From JAWQFO01 sp033436665 (lineage in GTDB: Bacteria > Pseudomonadota > Alphaproteobacteria > Rhodobacterales > Rhodobacteraceae), in NCBI RefSeq assembly GCF_033436665.1, contig NZ_JAWQFO010000004.1:248001-312000 (forward strand): a stretch of DNA of 64,000 nucleotides, given 5' to 3'. The translations under genes were made by a program, and so were the position numbers. Within the stretch, counting starts at the first letter, position 1. Each line of letters begins with the position of its first letter. The notes beneath the pieces were generated by a model, which was not told the origin of the DNA, ran no database searches, and worked only from the letters and a program-made list of their open reading frames with translations. Positions 33,074 through 40,360 of the stretch are shown here, one piece after another.

Positions 33074-36010
33074 ATGGCACTTGGAACCGCATTGCTGCAA
33101 CCTTTCGGCGTCGGTCGCGACGCCGAAGACCCGATGATGGCGCTTGCCGAGGATATCGCGCGGCTGGCGGCGATCTTCGCCGAGGACACGCTGGCCGAGG
33201 GACCGCTTGCCGCCGAGACGCAGGCGGCGGCCGAAGAGGTCGGCCAGACGGTCATCGCCTGGTTCACCGCCGAGGACGCGGGCGGCCAGACCCGGCAGGA
33301 CCGCGCGCTGGCCCGGATCGAGGCCCGGCTGCCGTCGGTGCGCGGGTTCCTTGACGGACTGGTCGGCGACGCAGGGGAGATCGCGGACGATCCGTCGAAG
33401 ATCATCGGGCTGATCCGGACCTTCCTCGACCTCGCCCGCAGCGCCGCCGACGCGCTGACCCTGCCGGCCATCCGCGCCGAGATGGAATTCCTCAAGTCGC
33501 TGGTCGAAGACGACCTCGGTCTCGCGCCGCACTTCCTGTCGGACCGCATCGTCGAATACACCGATGTGCTGCGGCGACGCCTGCGCGACCTGCCCGCGCC
33601 GATCGACGCCGACCAGCGCCGACGCGTCAACCTCGCGCGGGTCACGCTGGCGCGGTTCGGTCTGCGCGCGCACCTGCTGATCCCGCCCGGCATCGACACC
33701 GAGGCGCTGGCGCGGATGCTGCACGAGGCGCTGCGCGGCTCGCCGCTCGACGAAGCGCTGCGGCAGGTGAACTGCGCGCTCGACGGCATCGAGGCCTCGC
33801 TGAACGCCGCGGTCGCCGCCAGCGCGGCGGTATCCACCGATCCCCAGCCGATCAACGCCGGTGTCGCCTCGAAACCGGATCACGCAGAGTATTCGTACTT
33901 TGCCAGCTACCTGCTGCGTGAAGAGGACCTGCCGCTCGTCGGGCTCGACGATTTCGACGGGGCCGATGATTTCCTGACCACGTTCAGGGATTCCGACAAC
34001 CCGGTCATCCGCGAAATCCGCGACGCGCTGACCCCGGTCGAAAGCGCTCCGCTCGACGCCTTCTCCGGCGGCGACCCGGAGCGCGAGGACCTGCTGCCGA
34101 TCGTGGCCGGGCTCAACCGCATCCTGCAGTCGGGACCGGTGCTGGAGCTTGGCGACGGCGACCTGATCCCGGACGAAGACCTGACCGACGAGATCAGGAA
34201 GCTGCGTCAGAACTACCGCGACGATCAGGATCTCTTCCTGCTGAACCGCCGCGTCGTCGAACATGCCTTCGACGGCGACATCAAGAGGATCAAGATCGAC
34301 TCCACGCGCGCCTTCGCGCGCTGGGTGGCCAGCACCTTCAAGTGGCCGCACCACCAGGTCTACGTGACCGGCGACCGCAAGTACGTGATGTGCGACGACA
34401 TGCCGATCCACATCGGCGAGGACGTCAAGTGGAATGACGCGCCGATCTTCGCCGGCGAGATCCCGAACGCGCTGTGGTTCAAGTTTGCGCATGCGGAACC
34501 CGGAACCTGCGAGATCTATGCTCAGGTGGTCAGCCTCGCCGCCGAGGCCGCCAAGGCGATCTGGCACACGATCGAGATCCAGCCCGGGCACGAGGCGCAG
34601 AACGCCACCGTCTGCGCCTGGGAGTACGCCGACCTGATTCAGCAGGTCCTCTGGGGCCGGCCGCTGTCGGGCCACCTGCTGCAGGGCGGTCCGCACCTGC
34701 GGCGGTTCGGCAAATACCTCGAAAGCTTTGTCGGGGTGAAAGGTATCTTCACCTTCGGATCGAGCTTCCAGAACCTCCAGTCCGACGCCCCGACCGAGAA
34801 ATTCCTGCATTGGCTGACTGTGCAAGCGGGTGACATTTTCAGGACACTGACGCCGATCTTCCTCTGCAACCTCGCCCGCGACGGGCTGATCAGCTTCGTG
34901 GCCCTGCTCAACTTCGGCGGTCATCGGGACGGCGAACGCGGTCTGGGGTCCAACCCCGCGGCCAACCACCGCAAGCAGAAATCCTTCGTCATTGCCACCG
35001 AGGTCGGGCTGGCGGCAGCGCTGATCGCCGCCTTCCCGCGCGACAACTACTCGATCATGCTGTTCAACGCCGGCCGCAACGACCTCAGGCCGCAGCGCAC
35101 CAACGCGATGGCGGTGATGTGGCTGGCCGGAGGGCTCGGCATGGGCCTCGGCGCGGGGCTGGTCGGCTCGTTCCTCGCGCAGGTGATCTCGGCCGGCTGG
35201 GACTACAAGCGCCTTCTGACCACCGCGGGGATCACCGCGGGCCGGATGTTCGGCCTCTTCTGGTTCTACCTCTACATCTTCCGCGAGAACGCGACGGCGC
35301 GCGGCACCTACCGCGTCGGCGGCGGCAGCTTCCGCGGCTATCCCGACCGCGCCACCTCGCCCTACCTGCTGCCCTACCCGGCGGGCGTCGAGCGCTACTG
35401 CGGCCAGGCCAACCTGGGGCTTTTCAGCCACAACCGGATCACCAACTCGAACTTTGCCAACCCGGCCCTGAACGCCGTCCAGCAGGCCTATGCCTACGAT
35501 TTCGATCACGATTTCGGCGAACCCATCGCCTGCTGCCGCGGCGGCGTGGTCTGGGCCTTCACCGAGAACATCGCCGACAGCGTCGACAACATGGGCTGGA
35601 ACTTCATCACCATACGGCACGGCGGCACACCGGATGCCGAGCATGACGATTTCGACGGCACGGGCGCAGTGCAGACCTATTCGGTCTACGGTCACCTCGC
35701 CACCAACGGGGTCACCAACGCGCCGCTCTTCGGCGGCGTGACGCCAACTGCCGAAAGCGTGACGCCAGGCTCCGGCACGCCGGTGTCGCAAGGTGACCTG
35801 ATCGCCCTGGCCGGCGATACAGGGGTGAGTTTCCACAATCACCTGCACATGCACGTGCTGCCCGACGACGGCACCGGCAACCCGTCCACGGTGATCACCA
35901 TTCCCTTCGTCTTCCGTGACATGCGGGTCGGGCAACTGCCCGAGAACAGCCCGCTCAACAACGGCATCCTGAAAAGCCTGACCTGGTACAGATCGAGGAA
36001 CGGCGCATGA
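33074..36010 (+). CDS. 978-residue tail-operon protein with membrane segments and C-terminal M23-type peptidase domain
   Basis: The N-terminal ~250 residues are helical. Around residues 679-704 and 720-738 lie two hydrophobic stretches (MAVMWLAGGLGMGLGAGLVG and FGLFWFYLYIF), long enough to cross a membrane. From about residue 790 an M23/lysostaphin-like domain is visible: YAYDF at 806-810, GEPI, GGVVW, YGHL at 872-875, and HLHMH at 923-927. The first zinc histidine is not in its usual place; FSHN about 20 residues before YAYDF may replace it. Such enzymes cut peptidoglycan peptide bridges. The combination suggests a tail component that meets envelope and cell wall. Phage tape-measure proteins sometimes carry both features. 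It overlaps the hub gene by 4 bp. Confidence 0.75.
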   Translation: MALGTALLQPFGVGRDAEDPMMALAEDIARLAAIFAEDTLAEGPLAAETQAAAEEVGQTVIAWFTAEDAGGQTRQDRALARIEARLPSVRGFLDGLVGDAGEIADDPSKIIGLIRTFLDLARSAADALTLPAIRAEMEFLKSLVEDDLGLAPHFLSDRIVEYTDVLRRRLRDLPAPIDADQRRRVNLARVTLARFGLRAHLLIPPGIDTEALARMLHEALRGSPLDEALRQVNCALDGIEASLNAAVAASAAVSTDPQPINAGVASKPDHAEYSYFASYLLREEDLPLVGLDDFDGADDFLTTFRDSDNPVIREIRDALTPVESAPLDAFSGGDPEREDLLPIVAGLNRILQSGPVLELGDGDLIPDEDLTDEIRKLRQNYRDDQDLFLLNRRVVEHAFDGDIKRIKIDSTRAFARWVASTFKWPHHQVYVTGDRKYVMCDDMPIHIGEDVKWNDAPIFAGEIPNALWFKFAHAEPGTCEIYAQVVSLAAEAAKAIWHTIEIQPGHEAQNATVCAWEYADLIQQVLWGRPLSGHLLQGGPHLRRFGKYLESFVGVKGIFTFGSSFQNLQSDAPTEKFLHWLTVQAGDIFRTLTPIFLCNLARDGLISFVALLNFGGHRDGERGLGSNPAANHRKQKSFVIATEVGLAAALIAAFPRDNYSIMLFNAGRNDLRPQRTNAMAVMWLAGGLGMGLGAGLVGSFLAQVISAGWDYKRLLTTAGITAGRMFGLFWFYLYIFRENATARGTYRVGGGSFRGYPDRATSPYLLPYPAGVERYCGQANLGLFSHNRITNSNFANPALNAVQQAYAYDFDHDFGEPIACCRGGVVWAFTENIADSVDNMGWNFITIRHGGTPDAEHDDFDGTGAVQTYSVYGHLATNGVTNAPLFGGVTPTAESVTPGSGTPVSQGDLIALAGDTGVSFHNHLHMHVLPDDGTGNPSTVITIPFVFRDMRVGQLPENSPLNNGILKSLTWYRSRNGA

Positions 36011-37089
36011 CCTTCGGATTACTCGACCGCGACACCGAGACGACCCCCGGCGTCACCGCGCCGCGGGTCACGCTGTCCTTCGGCGGCGGGGGCGGCGGCG
36101 CGCTGGGCGGGCTGGCCCCGGACATCGGACCCTTCGGCGCCTCCGCCGGGCTCGAGACCGGTGTGCTGTCGCTCGGAATCGCGCGCGGCTTCGCGCCCTT
36201 CGTGGACTGGGCCGAGGTCCATCTCAGGCCGCCAGAAGGTGCCGGCCCCCTGCCGACGCTCGGCGAGGCGGGAACCGTGGGCATCTCCCTCGGTGACCGG
36301 GCCACGAGTTTTGCCGGCACCCTCGACAGTCTCGAACATCTGTCCGACGGCAGCGTCCGCTTGGGCATCGGCAACGGCGCGCGCGCGCTGGCACAAGCCC
36401 GGACCAGCACGGCCTTCGCCGAGATGAGCACAGGCGACATCATCGCCGAGCTTTGTTCCGAGGCCGGGGTCGATGCCGACGCCTCGGGCGGTCCGTCGCT
36501 GCCGCGCTACTTCGCCGATGGCGGCGCATCGGTGCTCGATCACGTCGCGCGGCTCGCCGCCTCCATGGGGCGGCTCGCACGGTTCGCCGACGACGGTAAA
36601 CTGGAGCTTGTCGACGACGCCGGATCGGGCGAGGAAATCCCCGTCGCCGCCGGCGACGCGATACTGTCCGCCCGTCTCGGCGAACGCGTCGCGGCCGGCA
36701 AGGTCCGCGTCACCGGCGCCGGCGGGCAGGACTGGGCCTGGCTCAGCAAGGACGCGGCCCCGCTGCAGGCCGAGGGCGGAAGCGGGCCGACGATCCGGGA
36801 TGTCTCTGCCCCCTGGCTGCGCGGCCCCGACGGCATTGAGGGCCTGGCCGCCGCGCGCGGACGCGCGCTGGCCCGCGACGCGGCCCCGGGCGAGCTGCAC
36901 CTCGCCGCCTATCCGGACGCCCAGCCGGGCATGATCCTCGCCCTCAGCGGCACCGCGCTCGACGGACCCTGGCGGGTGATGACCTCGACCCTGCGGCTCG
37001 ACACGGGCCGCGGCTTTTCCAACCACGTCACCCTGGCCCGCGCGGATGCTGACGCCGGCGCCCTGGGCCTGCTGGGAGGACTGCTATGA
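36007..37089 (+). CDS. baseplate hub protein, phage gpD (late control D)-like
   Basis: A 360-residue protein related to P2 gpD/Mu gp44 and to the N-terminal half of VgrG. Evidence is GFAPFVDWAEVHLRPPEG, the strand-turn run GTVGISLGDRATSFAGTLDSLEHLSDGSVRLGIGNGARAL, and MSTGDIIAELCSEAGVDADASGGPSLPRYFADGGASVLDHVARLAASMGRLARFADDGKLELVD, the typical hub domain in which a short reading-domain follows an helix. The end DTGRGFSNHVTLAR matches gpD C-termini. It should form the ring that joins tube to spike. Its start overlaps the preceding stop, and its stop overlaps the spike gene (ATGA). Confidence 0.8.
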   Translation: MTFGLLDRDTETTPGVTAPRVTLSFGGGGGGALGGLAPDIGPFGASAGLETGVLSLGIARGFAPFVDWAEVHLRPPEGAGPLPTLGEAGTVGISLGDRATSFAGTLDSLEHLSDGSVRLGIGNGARALAQARTSTAFAEMSTGDIIAELCSEAGVDADASGGPSLPRYFADGGASVLDHVARLAASMGRLARFADDGKLELVDDAGSGEEIPVAAGDAILSARLGERVAAGKVRVTGAGGQDWAWLSKDAAPLQAEGGSGPTIRDVSAPWLRGPDGIEGLAAARGRALARDAAPGELHLAAYPDAQPGMILALSGTALDGPWRVMTSTLRLDTGRGFSNHVTLARADADAGALGLLGGLL

Positions 37090-37733
37090 ACCTCGATGCC
37101 TACCAGGATCTGCGCCGGATCATCCGCGAGGAATTGCGCGGGCTGCGCCTGCCCGAGCTCGCCGTGGTGCAGGAGCTTCACCCGCACGAAAGCGCCTCGG
37201 ACAGCGACAATTACGCCTGCACCGTGCGCCTGCGCGACAGCGAGACGGTGCTCGAACGCGTGCCGGTGATGACCCCGCGCAAGGGGCTGGTGTCGATCCC
37301 GGACGTGGGCGACCTGGTCCTCGTGCAGTTCCTCGGCGGCTCCGCCAACGCCCCGGTGATCCTCGGCAGCCTCTACAACGCAGAGGACCGCCCACCCGAG
37401 AACGCCGAGGGCGAGGCGCGCCTGCGCCTGCCGGCCGACGGCGGTGACGGCGAGGGCGTCGACCTGCACGTCTCCTCGGCGGACACGGCCTCGGCCACGG
37501 TCAAGCTCGGATCCTCGCTCGAGTTGGTGCTGAAGGACGACGACCCCGTCGTGTCCATCGACGTCGGCGGCGGGCAGGCCCAGCTCAGCATCGACAGCGA
37601 CGGGACGCTGACGCTCAAGTCGAACAAGGCGGTGGTGCTCGACGGCACCGAACTGACCTTCAAGGGTACCACCGTCGCCGTCGAGGCGCAGGGCGAACTG
37701 ACCCTCAAGGGCGCGATCATCAACCTGAACTAG
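37086..37733 (+). CDS. baseplate spike protein, gpV/VgrG-like
   Basis: A 215-residue protein. Residues ~20-100 form an OB-fold (YACTVRLRDSETVLERVPVMTPRKGLVSIPDVGDLVLVQFLGGSANAPVILGSLYNAEDRPPE), the signature of gpV, Mu gp45 and VgrG. The remainder is a beta-helical needle with repeated short strands (SVDVGGGQAQLSIDSDGTLTLKSNKAVVLDG-like runs; the last one ends GAIINLN). As in phages, hub and spike are separate genes, while eCIS and T6SS usually fuse them as VgrG. The PAAR gene follows 12 bp later. Confidence 0.88.
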   Translation: MNLDAYQDLRRIIREELRGLRLPELAVVQELHPHESASDSDNYACTVRLRDSETVLERVPVMTPRKGLVSIPDVGDLVLVQFLGGSANAPVILGSLYNAEDRPPENAEGEARLRLPADGGDGEGVDLHVSSADTASATVKLGSSLELVLKDDDPVVSIDVGGGQAQLSIDSDGTLTLKSNKAVVLDGTELTFKGTTVAVEAQGELTLKGAIINLN

Positions 37734-37744
37734 GACTTTAAGAC

Positions 37745-38140
37745 ATGGGAAATCCGGCAGCGAAACAGGGCGACATGATCGTGGCGACGGACATCCATAT
37801 CGTGATGATCCCCTCGCCCGGCGGACCGATCCCGACGCCGCTGCCGCATCCCTTCACCGGCCAGCTCGACGGGCAGCTCTCGACCGACGTGATGATCGAG
37901 GGCAAGCCCGCCGCGACCCAGGGCTCGACCGCGACCAACAGCCCGGCGCATATCCCGCAGGGCGGCCCGTTCCAGAGCCCGCCCAAGAACCGGGGCGAGA
38001 TCATGCTGGGCTCGGCCACGGTGATGGTCAACGGCAAGCCCCTGGCGCGGGCGGGCGACACCGCGCTGACCTGCAACGATCCGGCCGATCTGCCCTCGGG
38101 CACCGTGATCGCGGTCGGCACCGTGCTGGCGGGAGGATAG
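37745..38140 (+). CDS. PAAR-like spike-tip protein
   Basis: A 131-residue small beta protein beginning MGNPAAKQGDMIVATDIHIVMIPSPGG, with PTPLPHPFTGQLDGQL, DVMIEGKPAATQGSTATNSPAHIP and MVNGKPLARAGDTALTCNDP. The repeated I-x-G-K-P-A units and the scattered His and a final Cys suit the metal-binding cone that caps spike proteins. It belongs in style to PAAR/DUF4150-like proteins found in eCIS. No toxin extension is fused to it. Confidence 0.85.
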   Translation: MGNPAAKQGDMIVATDIHIVMIPSPGGPIPTPLPHPFTGQLDGQLSTDVMIEGKPAATQGSTATNSPAHIPQGGPFQSPPKNRGEIMLGSATVMVNGKPLARAGDTALTCNDPADLPSGTVIAVGTVLAGG

Positions 38141-38143
38141 ACG

Positions 38144-38620
38144 ATGGATCCGCAAGCCAACCTCGGCCATGACATCGCGCTCGAGTTGCTCGACAACCGC
38201 CTGTTGCGCGTCTACCGGACGGGCGAGACCGCCACGCGCCGCGTCGAGGGCGGTCGCGGGATCACGATCCGCGATTTCGCGACGTTGCGCGGGCGTGACA
38301 ACCTCGGGCAGGCGCTGGTGATGCGGCTGCTGACCCCGCAGGGCGAATTGGCGGCACTCGGACATCCGACCTATGGCGCGCGGCTCTACGAGATCATCGG
38401 GTCGCGCAACACCGAGACGATCCGCAACCTCGCAAAGCTGCATGTGCTGGCCGCGCTCAATGCCGAGCGGCGCATCGAAAAGGTCGTCTCGGTCGAGGTG
38501 ACGCCGCACCAAGTGCTGCGCGACGTGATCCGCATCGCCGTCGAGGTCCTGCCCGTCGGGGCGGATGCGCCGCTGGCGATCTCGTTTGCACTGGAACTGG
38601 ATACGGGAGGACAGGGATGA
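38144..38620 (+). CDS. baseplate wedge protein, gp25/gpW-like
   Basis: A 158-residue protein with DFATLRGRDNLGQALVMRLLTPQGELAALGHPTYGARLYEIIGSRNTETIRNLAKLHVLAALNAERRIEKV, the gp25 fold including the conserved glutamate-rich region and the arginine-rich helix. In baseplates this protein starts sheath polymerisation. The start follows the PAAR stop by three bases, and it overlaps the baseplate J gene by four (ATGA). Confidence 0.85.
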   Translation: MDPQANLGHDIALELLDNRLLRVYRTGETATRRVEGGRGITIRDFATLRGRDNLGQALVMRLLTPQGELAALGHPTYGARLYEIIGSRNTETIRNLAKLHVLAALNAERRIEKVVSVEVTPHQVLRDVIRIAVEVLPVGADAPLAISFALELDTGGQG

Positions 38621-40356
38621 GCTTTCGCAGGCGCGACTACCCGGAAGTCCTTGAAACCATGCTCACCGGGCTGGCGGGTGGCACCTCGGCCGAGGCGCAC
38701 CCGTTCCCGCCGCCGGGCGACGGCACGCGCACGATGCTCGACGCACCGCCCGCGCGACGCCTCGTCTCGGTCCACGGGGCGCGCAACGGGCTGTCGCACC
38801 GCTTCCGCGCCGGCACCGACGTCGAGCTTTCGGGCGACGGCACGGCGCTGATCTGGAAGGAGGCCGGGAACCAACCCGACGCCGGAACACTCTTCGAGGT
38901 CAACTATCTGCGCCGCGACGGCGCCACGCAGCTCACCGATTTCGAGGTTGGCAGCGTCACCCGGACACTGGTCGAATCCATCGCGCGCGAGACCGCGCGG
39001 GTTCATGCCGAGCTCGAAGGCGTCTACCGTGCCGGCTTCCTCGACACCGCGACGGGCCGGGCACTCGACAACGTGGTGGCGCTGCTCGGGGTCACGCGGG
39101 TTCCGGGCGGTCGCGCGGTCACCGAAGTCCGGTTCCAGCGCGACGACGCCGCGACCGGAGCGATCACCATCCCGCAAGGCACGCGGATCATCGACGCCGA
39201 GGTCACGGTCGAATACGAAACCGTCGAACCGGTGACGATGACCCCGGCGCAGAAACGCATCTCGGTCGAGGCGCGCGACGTCGAACCCGGCAACTCGCCG
39301 GTCGGCGCGGAAGTGCTGACCCTGCTGCCGATCCCCATCGCCGGAATCGTGTCGGTGACCAACCCCGCCCCCGCCGCGCGCGGCGCCGAGGCCGAAAGAG
39401 ATGCGGAACTGCGCGACCGCGCCCGTGCTTTCCTGCAAGGCTCCGAACGTGGGACGCTGGGCGCACTGCGTGCGGCGCTGGCACGGCAGGGGCTTCAGGG
39501 CGAGATCGAGGAGCCCTCCGACCGGCCCGGCGTCGTCGTGGTGCGCCCGGTCGCCGAGGCGCTGTCGCCCGAGCGCCACGCCCAGCTGCTGCGTGCGCTC
39601 GACGAGGCGCGGCCCGCCGGAGTCCGGCTCGAGCTTGCCGGGGTGGAGGTTCCCGTGGGCGTCGATCTGTCGGTCCGCGTGACCACCCGCACGGGTCTGG
39701 CCGAGCCGGACCGGCGCGCCGCCCACGAGGCGGTGCGCGCGGCGGTCACCGGCTACTTCGGCACCCTGCCGGTCAAGGACAACGCCAGCATCAACCGCAT
39801 CGTCGGCGACGTGCTGGCCGTGCCCGGGGTCGAGGACGTCACCCTGCTGTCCGCCGACCTCTTGCTGGGGTCCGGGCCGGAGAACCGGCTCGACGCCGCG
39901 GGCGGGGTCATCGACCTTGCCGGCGTGGCCACGGCACTTTCGGACGTGTCGATCTCGGACCCGCTGCTGCCGACGCGCAGCGATCTGGCCGTCTCCTTCC
40001 CCGCCGCCGAAGCCGTGCCGGACGTCAACGCCGTCACCGCGGCGCTCGACGCCGCATTTTCGCATCTGTCGGACCGCGCCGCGGACGGCGGCAGCGAGGC
40101 CGAGCGCACGCTGAGTTTCGGCAAGCTGCTGCACGTCCTGCCCGCGCCCGTTGGCGACGGCGCGACCCTTGCCGCCTTCGACGCCGCCAGCCCGCAACCG
40201 GCGCTGCCCGTCGATGCCGGGGTCTATTCCGTCAGCCTCTTCCTCGAACAGGCCAACGGTCTGACCCGGGTGCTTTCGGCGGACGGCGATGCCTATGTGC
40301 TGAGCGAGGGCGAGCGCCTGTCGCTCGGCGCCGTGTCCATCGAGGCGGAGGGCTGA
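38617..40356 (+). CDS. baseplate J-like protein
   Basis: A 579-residue wedge protein. The J domain is clear around residues 145-330: LLGVTRVPGGRAVTEVRFQRDD, ITIPQGTRIIDAEVTVEYETVEPVTM, VEARDVEPGNSPVGAEVLTLLPIPIAGIVSVTNPAPAARGAEAERDAELRDRARAFLQGSERGTLGALRAAL. The later half (about 370-579) is beta-rich with FGTLPVKDNASINRIVGDVLAVPGVEDVTLLSADLL, as in gpJ. It should form the periphery of the baseplate with gp25 and the next protein. Confidence 0.9.
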   Translation: MSFRRRDYPEVLETMLTGLAGGTSAEAHPFPPPGDGTRTMLDAPPARRLVSVHGARNGLSHRFRAGTDVELSGDGTALIWKEAGNQPDAGTLFEVNYLRRDGATQLTDFEVGSVTRTLVESIARETARVHAELEGVYRAGFLDTATGRALDNVVALLGVTRVPGGRAVTEVRFQRDDAATGAITIPQGTRIIDAEVTVEYETVEPVTMTPAQKRISVEARDVEPGNSPVGAEVLTLLPIPIAGIVSVTNPAPAARGAEAERDAELRDRARAFLQGSERGTLGALRAALARQGLQGEIEEPSDRPGVVVVRPVAEALSPERHAQLLRALDEARPAGVRLELAGVEVPVGVDLSVRVTTRTGLAEPDRRAAHEAVRAAVTGYFGTLPVKDNASINRIVGDVLAVPGVEDVTLLSADLLLGSGPENRLDAAGGVIDLAGVATALSDVSISDPLLPTRSDLAVSFPAAEAVPDVNAVTAALDAAFSHLSDRAADGGSEAERTLSFGKLLHVLPAPVGDGATLAAFDAASPQPALPVDAGVYSVSLFLEQANGLTRVLSADGDAYVLSEGERLSLGAVSIEAEG

Positions 40357-40360
40357 CGCG

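Noticed and set aside
25915..35935. Long minus-strand open frames of about 980-1010 residues opposite the tail-like genes
   Set aside because: They are antisense to recognised sheath, hub-region and tape-measure genes, have Arg/Ala/Gly-biased composition and no family motifs. Such frames are common in very GC-rich DNA.
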